A model generated the notes under the pieces. It saw only the letters and a program-made list of their open reading frames with translations. It did not search any database and had not been told where the DNA came from. The translations under genes were made by a program, and so were the position numbers. A DNA stretch of 64,000 bases from NCBI RefSeq assembly GCF_026810505.1, contig NZ_CP101750.1, positions 275,447 through 339,446 of the forward strand, read 5' to 3'. Shown here in pieces: positions 33,542 through 41,407 of the stretch. This stretch comes from Streptomyces sp. Je 1-369 (GTDB lineage Bacteria > Actinomycetota > Actinomycetes > Streptomycetales > Streptomycetaceae). The first letter of the stretch is position 1. Every line of letters begins with the position of its first letter.

Positions 33542-35287
33542 TTACGGCAGGCGCACCGACTGGGCGTGCCGGAAGATGTCCTTCGGGTCCCAGGCCGCCT
33601 TCGCCTTCTGCAGGCGGGCGTAGTTGCCCTTGTAGTAGAGGCTGTTCCAGGCGGTCGACGAGGTGTTCCAGGCGGCGTCGCCGAGGTCCTTGTCGGGGTA
33701 GTTCACGTAGCAGCCGTCGTTGATGACGTTCGGCACCGGGACGCCGCCGGTCTCCGCGTACACGTCCTTGTAGAAGTCGCGGATCCAGGCCAGGTGCCTG
33801 GCCTCGTCGGCCGGGTCGGTCCAGTACGTCTGGTACTGCAGCTTGAGCACCGAGTCGCGCTGCGGCACCGCGGTGTCACCGGGTTTGACGCTGTTGATGC
33901 GACCGCCGTACGAGTCGACCTGGAGCAGCGCGTCGCCGTTGCTGTAGTCGGAGCGCGTCAGGTGCTTGTACATCGCCTTGATCTGGGTGACGGAGAAGCC
34001 CTTGCGCGCGTACGCCGACTTGTACTTGCCGTACAGCGTGGGGTTGCCGCCGCTGAGGTAGTCCGTGGCGATGTACCAGGGCAGCGCGCGCGGCTTGGCG
34101 AACTGCGGCATGGCCGCGTGTTCGCCGGACCGCTGAGTCATGGCCCGGCGGGTGACGCCCACGCCCGCGGAGACCGCGGCCAGGTAGTCGTCCAGGAGGG
34201 CCTGTGCGTCGGGGACGGTGGCGTCCATCTGCGTGAGGAGGACGATCTCCGACCGTTCGGGGTTGGCGCGCTGGTTCAGCTTCAGCAGGCCGAACAGCGA
34301 GTTGTACTTGGAGTCCGGCGCGCTGTTCTGCTCGTGCCAGGTGCCCCAGTTCTGCAGGAGCCGGGTGAAGGACGCCTCGGTCATGTCCTTCCAGGGGAAG
34401 GCCGTGGCGTGCACGAAGACCTCGGAGGGAGGCTTCGGCAGCAGCTTGGACGGGTCGCTGCCGGTGGCGCCGGGCGTGCGCAGCCAGTAGCGGGTGATGA
34501 GGCCGAAGTTGCCGCCACCGCCGCCGGTGTGGGCCCACCAGAGGTCCTTGAGCGCGGCGTCGGTGGAGTCGCGGGTCGCGACGACGGCCTTGGCCGTGCC
34601 GTTCTTGTCCACCGTGACGACCTCGACACCGTAGAGATGGTCGACGGTCAGGCCGTGCAGGCGGGAGAGCAGGCCGTAGCCGCCGCCGGATATGTGGCCG
34701 CCCGCGCCGACGGAGGCGCAGGAACCCGCCGGGAGCGTGACGCCGTACAGCTTGTAGAGCGTCTCGTAGATCTGGAGGTTGGAGGCACCGCCCTCGACCG
34801 CGAAGGCGTTCTTGGCGCTGTCGTAGTAGACCTGCGTCATCCCGGACATGTCGATGACGACCTGGACGTCCTTGTTGAAGACGAAGTCCTCGTAGCAGTG
34901 GCCACCACTGCGGACCGTCAGCCGCTTGCCGGCCGCCACCGCGTCCTGGACGGCCCGCACGGCCTGGGCGGTGGTGGTGACCAGGCGGACGTAGTCGGGC
35001 TTGGCGACCCAGCGCTGGTTGATGCCGCGCACCAGGTCGGGGAAGCGGGCGTCACCCGGGGCGACGGTGATGTAGTCGGGCGTGCCGACGGTGGTCTGCG
35101 GCCCGGTGGCGACGGTGGTCGCGGCCACTCCCCCGGGGTGCGCGGAGCTCTGGGCGGCCGCGGACGGGGCGGTGGTCAGGGCCGCTCCGCCGGCGACTGC
35201 GGCGGCGCCCGCGAGAAGGGATCTTCGACCTAACGCTCCGCCCTGATTCGCCGCACTCGAGTCGGTTGTCTTGTTTGTCCTTCTCAT
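33542..35287 (-). CDS. Secreted FAD-linked oxidase, berberine-bridge-enzyme type (Tat substrate)
   Basis: About 581 residues from the ATG at 35287 (GGTGGAG seven bases upstream). The Tat signal RRSLLAGAAAVAGGAALTTA is preceded by a basic RRTNKTT head. The PCMH-type FAD domain follows: RLVTTTAQAVRAVQDAVAAG, then TVRSGGHCYEDF whose His is the expected 8-alpha flavin attachment site, and GSCASVGAGGHISGGGYGLL whose Cys suits the second (6-S-cysteinyl) bond. Bicovalent flavin is thus likely. The substrate domain follows, and the BBE C-terminal module ends with NYPDKDLGDAAWNTS and YYKGNYARLQKAKAAWDPKD. Such enzymes oxidise sugars, alkaloids or natural-product intermediates with O2. A 61-bp segment of this gene is duplicated at 36748-36808. 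Confidence 0.9.
   Translation of the reverse strand: MRRTNKTTDSSAANQGGALGRRSLLAGAAAVAGGAALTTAPSAAAQSSAHPGGVAATTVATGPQTTVGTPDYITVAPGDARFPDLVRGINQRWVAKPDYVRLVTTTAQAVRAVQDAVAAGKRLTVRSGGHCYEDFVFNKDVQVVIDMSGMTQVYYDSAKNAFAVEGGASNLQIYETLYKLYGVTLPAGSCASVGAGGHISGGGYGLLSRLHGLTVDHLYGVEVVTVDKNGTAKAVVATRDSTDAALKDLWWAHTGGGGGNFGLITRYWLRTPGATGSDPSKLLPKPPSEVFVHATAFPWKDMTEASFTRLLQNWGTWHEQNSAPDSKYNSLFGLLKLNQRANPERSEIVLLTQMDATVPDAQALLDDYLAAVSAGVGVTRRAMTQRSGEHAAMPQFAKPRALPWYIATDYLSGGNPTLYGKYKSAYARKGFSVTQIKAMYKHLTRSDYSNGDALLQVDSYGGRINSVKPGDTAVPQRDSVLKLQYQTYWTDPADEARHLAWIRDFYKDVYAETGGVPVPNVINDGCYVNYPDKDLGDAAWNTSSTAWNSLYYKGNYARLQKAKAAWDPKDIFRHAQSVRLP
34604..34664 (-). repeat. 61-bp segment shared with 36748-36808 (source copy)
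   Basis: This stretch of the FAD oxidase gene, which encodes RLHGLTVDHLYGVEVVTVDK, is identical over 61 bases to the reverse complement of 36748-36808. Identity ends sharply on both sides. Confidence 0.9.
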
Positions 35288-35624
35288 GGTCACACTCCAC
35301 CAACAGGTCTGGCACCAAAGGAAGTTGAAGATGCATCGAACGATGATCGATCACGACAGTAGCCGAGCGGGGCAGGGGTGACGCAATAGCTTCATTGAGA
35401 AAACTGTCCGAACTGCCGGTCACGCCATGGTTGATTGCAACATGTGCAACTATGCGCGGCCGAACGGCTGCTCACCCGACTTCGCGGGGCGCCTGTCGGC
35501 GAGTGTGACGCGGGCCGGCTCGTGCGCCGGCGACCAGTCCGCACCCACGCCCCGCCGGGACTCGGGGTCGACCAACTTATCCGGCGGTCAAGCAGCCCAT
35601 CCGGTCTGGAAGGAGAACACCCCG

Positions 35625-35942
35625 CCACCACCTCGAGATGGGCCGCGGCCAGTTCCTCGTACGTCCGCACCAGCTCCGGGTCGCCGCTGTCGAAGGCCGC
35701 GTCCAGCCGCTGCCGGGCCGCGGCGGCGTCACTGCCGCGCACCAGGGCGATCAGCCGGCCGCCGGCCGGCGCCAGAGTGTGCAGCCATTCCAGGGCGAGG
35801 AAGCGGCCGAGGTACCGTTCGCGCCGCTCAGCAGCACAGTTCGCGGCTCCCGCTCGGCGCGGGGCAGCGCGGGGGCGTCGGCTAGGAGGTGTGCGTCGAG
35901 GAACTTGTCGAGGGTGAGGTCCTTCGCGTGGACCTCGGTCAC
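35625..35942 (-). pseudogene. Thioester reductase (NAD-binding, PKS/NRPS release type) fragment
   Basis: From a GTG at 35942, whose GTGA overlaps the stop of the ACP frame, the reading is [47 protein letters not shown] is the start of the nucleotide-binding Rossmann fold of terminal reductase domains. A one-base shift at about 35815 leads to [40 protein letters not shown] and [17 protein letters not shown], all in correct family order. After that the sequence is unrelated. The catalytic Ser/Tyr/Lys part is absent. These domains release carrier-bound thioesters as aldehydes or alcohols. Non-functional here. Confidence 0.65.
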
Positions 35943-36747
35943 CCCTCGCCGTGCACCGAGGCGAAGGTGGGCCGCCGCACGGCCGAAACACGGTGAGCAC
36001 GGCGCCCGGCGCCCTCGCCCCCTTCCTTGAACCCCACGATGCGGATCGTCATTTCCTTGAGCGTGACCGGTTCCAGGAACAGCTCGATCGGTACGTCGAT
36101 GTCCAGCTCGTCACGGAGCCGTCCGGCCAGATGCACGGACGTCAGCGAGTCGCCGCCCGCGTCGAGGTACGTCTTCCCCAGACCGGCGGGCCCGTCGAGA
36201 TCCAGCGCCTCGATCACCAGCTCGGCGACTCTGTCCTCCAGTTCGCTGCCCAGTGCGGGCGCCGCGCTCTCGGCCGGCGCTTGAGCAACCGGCGCTCGAG
36301 CGGCCGACGCGCGAGCAGCCGACGCTTGAGCGGCGGCACGGCCGTGCAGCGTCAGCGCGCCGTAGCTCTCGCCCGCGAACGGGTACGACGGGAGCCGTAC
36401 CCGGCGCACCTCGCCGTCGAGCGCCGGCCAGGTCACCTCCTCGCCGCGCAGCCACGCCTCCCCCGACGGGTCCCGCACCGGATCCGTGTGACCCTCGGCC
36501 AGTGCCATGAGCTTGTCCGACGCCTCCTGCACGTCGGCGGCGACCACGTAGGCACGCACGGGCATCCCGACCCGGCCGGTGCGCAGGGTGTGCGCGACAT
36601 CGGCGAGGGCGGGGGCGTCGGCCTCGTGTAGACGTGCCGCCAACCGTGCTGCCACGAGGGCGAGTTGCTGCTCGGTACGGGCCGACAGCGGCAGGACCGT
36701 CGGGCGGGCGTCGGCCTTCGCGCGCGGCTCGCGTGCCGGTGCCTCCT
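35939..36747 (-). pseudogene. Polyketide synthase fragment: ketosynthase C-terminal linker and acyl carrier protein
   Basis: Leftward reading gives RPTVLPLSARTEQQLALVAA, the post-KS linker (PLSAR...L), then LADVAHTLRTGRVGMPVRAY, VVAADVQEASDKLMALAEG and PSYPFAGESY. An Ala-rich linker and an ACP with LGKTYLDAGGDSLTSVHLAG follow, where the Ser of GGDSL is the phosphopantetheine site, then RDELDIDVPIELFLEPVTLK. The KS catalytic domain is missing: at 36748 the frame runs into a 61-bp piece of the FAD oxidase gene in antisense. The end at 35939 overlaps the reductase frame by GTGA. This suggests a lost biosynthetic gene with a reductive release step. Confidence 0.7.
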
Positions 36748-36808
36748 CCGCCTGCACGGCCTGACCGTCGACCATCTCTACGGTGTCGAGGTCGTCACGG
36801 TGGACAAG
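36748..36808 (+). repeat. 61-bp inverted copy of a FAD oxidase segment (junction copy)
   Basis: These bases are identical to the coding strand of the oxidase gene (reverse complement of 34604-34664), about 2.1 kb away in inverted orientation, and form the truncated 5' edge of the PKS remnant. To the right the coding character is lost. Confidence 0.9.
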
Positions 36809-37708
36809 CGGCGGCGGGCCGGCTCTTCGCCGACAGACCGGCTGCGTTCGACCACGGTGAAGCGGAGCAGCCTTCCAGTAGCGCGGATGGGGCGCAGCCT
36901 GAAGCTGGCCGGCCGGGCGCCCAGCCAAAAAGTTCCTGCGGGGGACGACGCAACCGTACGTCTCGCCGCCGCCACGGGCCATCGGTCAGGGACCCACTCC
37001 GTGCCGACCAAGATCCGGGCCATACGCGGACCAGCTGCCTACAGCTTGGCCACATAGTGGCCGTTTCCGCTGTTCAGGGGCCATGCGAGGCGTGTACCAC
37101 CAGCAGACGAAGAACCTGCCGGCACTCCGAACATGTGGATCACCGCACTACTCAACGCCCCCATTCCCCAAAATCACGGCATCGACGCAAGTCCACACCA
37201 CTTGCCACGCGAATAGCATCAGCCGGTCAAATCAGCATTCATTTCGCGGCTCCGCCGCACTCTGAGAGGCGCACTGCGCCCCCTCTGCGTGTGACCAGAC
37301 GTGAGCCTTCTCCCGTAAGGCCGCAGACCATATTTCGTCGCGCATAAAAGGGACAAATCCCGCGGCGCCGTCGTTGGTCATGGGTCAGTGCCCTCGATTA
37401 GTCAGCATCAGACGGTCGGTAAGCGAAGCAAAGCCGCTACTGCCGCTCGAGACGCGGGCGGTCCTGGACCTCCCACCAGCACACGCGACAGAGGCAACCG
37501 ATATGACTACTCGTCAGTAAGGTCAGCAAAGGGTCAGCAAGCGTCCGATCAGACCTGGTCGAACGTGCCGACACATGCGAGCTGCAGCCCGCCTCTGCAA
37601 CTCTCCCGTCGCAGCTCGACCGAGTGCTTCCGACACGGCCACCGCGAGAGATCAACACCCCCCTACACCTCGACAACCATCGGCACCAGACAGACACATA
37701 ACACCAGG
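36809..37708. other. No supportable gene; lower GC content
   Basis: About 900 bp without a convincing frame. From about 37080 to 37700 the sequence has noticeably less G+C and more A-rich runs than its surroundings. It separates the decayed left part from the well-kept genes on the right. Confidence 0.5.
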
Positions 37709-38617
37709 TCAACGCACACGACCCCGCGGTTTCAGCGGCACTGACGGCAGTTCCGGGGCGGGGAGCGGATCACCGTCATACCCCTTCACCTCACCGAACC
37801 GGGTACCGGTCATCCAGTCTTCCCGGGCCTGCGCGATATCCTCGTGCGACCGCCCGATGAAGTTCCACCACATGACGATCTCCTCCTCGAACGGCGGGCC
37901 GCCCAGCAGGATCACGCGCGCCGCGCTGTCGGTCTCGTTCGTCAGCGTCAGGGCGGTGCGGCCGGGGCCGAGGTAGCCCAGCTCCGCCTGGTCCAGGAGG
38001 GTGTCGGCCATGCTGACCCGTCCCTGGTCGACGAGCAGTCCGTGCTCGAACGAGGTGTCCACGGCGAACGTGACCGTCGCGCGCGGGTCGAGGACGAGTT
38101 CGGCGCCGAGCAGCGGTGTGAAGGTCCGCACCGGTGACGTCTCGCCCGCCAGGGTGCCGAGGAAGACCCTGGCGCGGGCGCCGTCCAGGCGGACGGGGGC
38201 GGGGGCGTGGTGCTGGAAGTCGCGGGCGGCGTGCCGGTGTTCGTCGGGGAGCGCCACCCACAGCTGCACACCGTGGAGCACGGTGGTGCGCGCTGTGGAC
38301 ACCTCCGAGTGGCTGATGCCGTGCCCGCCCGTCATGAGGTTCAGCTCGCCCGGCCGGACGAGGGCGTGGCTGCCGAGGCTGTCCCGGTGCTCGATCTCCC
38401 CGCTGAACAGCCAGCTCACGGTCTGCAGCCCGGTGTGCGGATGCGGCGCCACGTCCATGCCGCCGGTGTCGGTGACGTCGTCGGGGCCGTAGTGGTCGAC
38501 GAAGCACCAGGCGCCGATCAGGGTCCGGGCCCGCTGCGGCAGGGTGCGACGCACCGTCATCGACCGCGGGCCGCCCAGCGGGACGTCACGCGCGGACAGG
38601 ATGTCGGCCTCGCTCAT
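37709..38617 (-). CDS. Pirin-family protein (bicupin)
   Basis: A 302-residue cytosolic double-cupin protein starts at the ATG at 38617 after AAGGAGCCCGCG. The N-terminal cupin carries the pirin signature: FVDHYGPDD, MDVAPHPHTGLQTVSWLFSG with the HPHTG metal-binding box, EIEHRDSLGSHALVRPGELN and LMTGGHGISHSEV. Two His from HPHxG plus His and Glu later are the iron ligands. The C-terminal cupin (TFTPLLGAELVLDP, VILLGGPPFEEEIVMWWNFI) is also complete. Pirins act as quercetinase-like dioxygenases or as redox-controlled partners of transcription factors. It is divergent from an AhpD-like gene, which suggests a shared electrophile or oxidative stress response. Confidence 0.88.
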   Translation of the reverse strand: MSEADILSARDVPLGGPRSMTVRRTLPQRARTLIGAWCFVDHYGPDDVTDTGGMDVAPHPHTGLQTVSWLFSGEIEHRDSLGSHALVRPGELNLMTGGHGISHSEVSTARTTVLHGVQLWVALPDEHRHAARDFQHHAPAPVRLDGARARVFLGTLAGETSPVRTFTPLLGAELVLDPRATVTFAVDTSFEHGLLVDQGRVSMADTLLDQAELGYLGPGRTALTLTNETDSAARVILLGGPPFEEEIVMWWNFIGRSHEDIAQAREDWMTGTRFGEVKGYDGDPLPAPELPSVPLKPRGRVR

Positions 38618-38642
38618 CGCGGGCTCCTTCCACCAAGATATT

Positions 38643-38672
38643 TTGACTTTCAACAATTGTGTCCGATGATAA
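38643..38672 (+). promoter_or_regulatory. Putative sigma-70-type promoter for the AhpD-like gene
   Basis: TTGACT (38643-38648) and TGATAA (38667-38672) are separated by 18 bp, about 70 bp before the GTG start at 38741. The A/T-rich spacer (TTTCAACAATTG) is unusual for the local base composition and may also be bound by a redox regulator of the MarR or TetR type. Confidence 0.4.
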
Positions 38673-38740
38673 GCCCTGCGCCCGGCCGGGTGCGTACGGG
38701 CACGAACCAGGGCCCCGAGCGGCCCGCGAGGGAGTCCAGG

Positions 38741-39250
38741 GTGAGTGACACGACAGCGCGCACGGGTCGTCGCGTCCACACGGGCACGGATCATCGCGTC
38801 TACGTCGACAAGCAGAGCCCCCAGGCGTACCGCGCGCTGGTCGAGACGTCCGAGGCGGTCCGCGGGACCGCGGCCGAAGCGGGCCTCGACCGCATCCTCG
38901 TCGAACTGGTCAACCTGCGCGTCTCCCAGCTCAACGGCTGCGCCTACTGCCTCGACGTACACACCAGGGCCGCCCTGCGCGCGGGAGAGACCACGCGGCG
39001 CCTCGGCACCCTGGCCGCCTGGCGCGACACGGAGCTGTTCACGGAACGCGAGCGCGCCGCACTCGCCCTGGCGGAGGCGACCACCCATCCCGCCGATGCC
39101 TGCGCGCAAGAGACCGCCTACGACGCCGCCCGTCGACAGTTCACCGACGACGAGATATCGGCGGTGGTCTGGGTGGCGATCACCATCAACGCGTTCAACC
39201 GCGTCTCGATCCTGAGCAAGCATCCCGTGCGCGAGGCCCCCGCGCGGTGA
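38741..39250 (+). CDS. Carboxymuconolactone decarboxylase / AhpD-like peroxidase protein
   Basis: A 169-residue all-helical protein starts at the GTG at 38741 (GAGGGAGTCCAGG just upstream; an ATG at 38669 lacks a site). The key block is LVNLRVSQLNGCAYCLDVHT: the CxxC with a following His is the redox centre of AhpD-type alkylhydroperoxidases, with glutamates upstream (VEL) and downstream as proton relay. It is followed by RAALRAGETTRRLGTLAAWR, then ALALAEATTHPADAC and VVWVAITINAFNRVSI, the usual family end. It probably reduces organic peroxides or acts on an electrophilic metabolite. It faces the pirin gene. Confidence 0.88.
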   Translation: MSDTTARTGRRVHTGTDHRVYVDKQSPQAYRALVETSEAVRGTAAEAGLDRILVELVNLRVSQLNGCAYCLDVHTRAALRAGETTRRLGTLAAWRDTELFTERERAALALAEATTHPADACAQETAYDAARRQFTDDEISAVVWVAITINAFNRVSILSKHPVREAPAR

Positions 39251-39274
39251 ACACGGGGGCCGTCGCGGTCCCGG

Positions 39275-40021
39275 TCACCCTGGCGGGCCAGGCGGCCTCG
39301 TCCAGGCCGCCCCGGAGGGTGCCAGGCGCCGGGCGACCAGCGCCGTCACCGTCAGCACCCCGAGCATCAGCCCCAAAACTAGGGCGAGTTCGGCCTTCGA
39401 CAGGAGCCACGCTCCGACGAACGCTCCCAGGAAGATGGCCAGGACGGAGAGGATCCGCCTTCCCGGCCGGGGTGCCGCTCCCCCGGCGGGGCCGGAGTCG
39501 GCGGCCAGTCCCGTGAGGGTCAGGGTGAGGACGGTCGTGGTCAGATCCGGGACGCCGAGGCGCCGGGCGACCGCGTTCTGCAGTCCCATGGCGAGGCCGA
39601 GCAGGACGATCAGGGCGTACTGGACCGGCGTCGTCACCCGGCCGTGCGCGACGACCGCCGTGCCGAGGGCCGCGGCGACCAGGACCGCCTGCACCGCCGT
39701 GCCGATGGCCAGCAGCCGTCCGCGGTGCGCCGCGAAGCGAGTGCCGAACCGTCCGCCCGCCAGCGCCCCCGCGAGGAACGCGACCATCGAGACGACGGAG
39801 GCCGTCGCGGACAGCCCCGCGGCGCCCGCCAGGGCGAACCCCAGGAAGACGACGTTGCCGGTCATGTTGGCGACGAAGACGTGCCCGAGCGCCAGGTAAC
39901 TCACGGCGTCCACCAGGCCGGTCACCACGGTCAGTGCCAGCAGGAGCGGCGGCAGCGGGCCGTGCCGGTCGTCCTTCGGCGGCACCAGTGTGCGGGCCGC
40001 GTCAGCCAGCAGCGCGCGCAT
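39275..40021 (-). CDS. YoaK/DUF1275-family membrane protein
   Basis: A membrane protein of 248 residues starts at the ATG at 40021. It has six hydrophobic helices and family landmarks: LALTVVTGLVDAVSYLALGH, VFVANMTGNVVFLGFALAG (the FVANMTGN box), GRFGTRFAAHRGRLLAIGT, LGLAMGLQNAVARRLGVPDL with the LTTTVLTLTLTGL box, and a last helix pair ending LGLMLGVLTVTALVARR. The function of the family is unsettled; transport or stress tolerance has been suggested. Its first 20 bases overlap the end of the DoxX gene, so translation is probably coupled and it is the last gene of the leftward run. Confidence 0.85.
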   Translation of the reverse strand: MRALLADAARTLVPPKDDRHGPLPPLLLALTVVTGLVDAVSYLALGHVFVANMTGNVVFLGFALAGAAGLSATASVVSMVAFLAGALAGGRFGTRFAAHRGRLLAIGTAVQAVLVAAALGTAVVAHGRVTTPVQYALIVLLGLAMGLQNAVARRLGVPDLTTTVLTLTLTGLAADSGPAGGAAPRPGRRILSVLAIFLGAFVGAWLLSKAELALVLGLMLGVLTVTALVARRLAPSGAAWTRPPGPPG

Positions 40022-40523
40022 GGCCGCTCCTCCCGACGGCGTACGGGCGGTGCAGCACCGCACGCGTGAGCAGTCCGCTCGCCGGTCCCGCCACGAGGGC
40101 CGCGGCCTGCACCCAGGCGGGCCACGGGGTCAGTCCCAGGGCGTGGTCGGCCGACCAGCGGCCGGGCCCGGTCAGCACCAGCACCGCGGCGGCCCCGACG
40201 AGGACCAGGGGGTACTCATATCCGTCGTTCTGCACCCAGAGCCCGTTGCGCCGCTTCACGGTGCCCGCGACGGTCATCACGCCCATGGCGGCCATCGCCG
40301 CCAGCGGGGTGAGCAGCCCGGCCGCCAGGAACAGGCCGGCCCCGAGCTGGCTGCCGCCGGCGATGAGCGCGGTCAGCCTGCCGCCGCGAAAGCCGTCGCG
40401 GCGGAACTCCTCCGTCCCGCCCGCAAGGCCGTTGCCGCCCAGCCGGAAGCTCACCTTCTGCACTCCGTGTCCGGCGATGAGCAGACCCACCACCCAGCGG
40501 AGGACCAACAGTCCGGTGTCCAT
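40002..40523 (-). CDS. DoxX-family membrane protein
   Basis: A 173-residue protein from the ATG at 40523 has four transmembrane helices: LLVLRWVVGLLIAGHGVQKV, ALIAGGSQLGAGLFLAAGLL, MAAMGVMTVAGTVKRRNGLW and PLVLVGAAAVLVLTGPG. The RxxxGxxxxxHGxQK signature at the beginning and the YEYPLVLVGAA block identify DoxX. Relatives form the membrane part of quinone- or thiol-linked oxidoreductases (Acidianus thiosulfate:quinone oxidoreductase, mycobacterial SodA-DoxX-SseA complex). The C-terminal basic tail overlaps the next gene. In this cluster it probably contributes to redox homeostasis. Confidence 0.85.
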   Translation of the reverse strand: MDTGLLVLRWVVGLLIAGHGVQKVSFRLGGNGLAGGTEEFRRDGFRGGRLTALIAGGSQLGAGLFLAAGLLTPLAAMAAMGVMTVAGTVKRRNGLWVQNDGYEYPLVLVGAAAVLVLTGPGRWSADHALGLTPWPAWVQAAALVAGPASGLLTRAVLHRPYAVGRSGHARAAG

Positions 40524-40571
40524 CGTTCTCCTGCCTGTTCCTGACGTGTCGTCAATGCTCGGAGGTGCGGG

Positions 40572-41243
40572 TCAGCCCGCCGCGTGGGCGCCGATGACCG
40601 CCTGGGCGTAGACCACACCGAGGCCGTAGGCACCGGCGTGCTCCTTCACCACCTCGGTGACCGGAACATACGTCTCCGTCCGTGCCCAGTCGCGCTGAAG
40701 CTCCAGCAGGACCTGCACCCAGGTCACAGGCACCGCCCCCGCCTGGACCATGCGCTGGACCGCGTGCTCGTGCGCCTGCGGGCTGACGCCGCCGGAGGCG
40801 TCCGTGACCACGTACACCTCGTAGCCCTGGGCGAGGGCGGAGAGCGTCGGCAGGACGACGCAGACCTCGGTCCACAGACCGGCGACGACGAGCTTCCTGC
40901 GGCCGGTGGCCTGGACGGCCTCGACGAAGGCGGCGTCCTCCCAGGCGTTCATCGACGTGCGGTCGATGGCCTCCTGCTCCGGGAAGACCGCCGCGAGCTG
41001 CGGCAGCATCGGGCCCGAGAACGACTCGGCGGCCACGGTGCTCAGCACGACCGGGACGTCGAAGACCCTGGCGGCCTTCGCGAGGCCCACGGTCGCGTTG
41101 ATGATCGCGGTGCGGTCGCCGCTGCCGGTGGCGAAGAACATCTGCGGCTGGTGGTCGACGAAGAGGACGGCGCAGTTGTCGGGGGTCAGCAGGTCGGGGC
41201 CCGGGGCGGGAGTGACCTGGGAGATGTCAGTCATGTCGGTCAT
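40572..41243 (-). CDS. Isochorismatase-family cysteine hydrolase (YcaC-like)
   Basis: A 223-residue cytosolic hydrolase starts at the ATG at 41243. The catalytic triad is visible: Asp in AVLFVDHQPQMFFA (about residue 30), Lys in TGRRKLVVAGL and Cys in WTEVCVVLPTL, with the cis-peptide before it. The non-proline cis peptide (GLWTEVC) and SGGVSPQAHEHAVQRM are typical of YcaC-like members. The substrate is unknown; amides such as nicotinamide-like or ureido acids are typical for the superfamily. It sits 165 bp after the YtcJ-type amidohydrolase and 48 bp before DoxX on the same strand, which suggests one transcription unit for amide breakdown. Confidence 0.87.
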   Translation of the reverse strand: MTDMTDISQVTPAPGPDLLTPDNCAVLFVDHQPQMFFATGSGDRTAIINATVGLAKAARVFDVPVVLSTVAAESFSGPMLPQLAAVFPEQEAIDRTSMNAWEDAAFVEAVQATGRRKLVVAGLWTEVCVVLPTLSALAQGYEVYVVTDASGGVSPQAHEHAVQRMVQAGAVPVTWVQVLLELQRDWARTETYVPVTEVVKEHAGAYGLGVVYAQAVIGAHAAG

Positions 41244-41407
41244 GAGGGTGCCTTTCGGTGGGTGGGTCGGGACCGCGGACGGACGTCGTCCGCGTCGCGT
41301 GAGAGGTGGAGAGAGTGGTTTCGGGTCGGCGGGACCGAGGTCCCGGGGCCGGAGCCGAGGGGCTGGTGTGTCGGCGGAGGCCGGTCGGAATCAGAGGCCG
41401 GTCGGAG

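Noticed and set aside
33453..35233. Continuation of the NACHT reading frame across the FAD oxidase gene
   Set aside because: The sense here is the minus strand (oxidase). The plus frame stays open only because of base composition.
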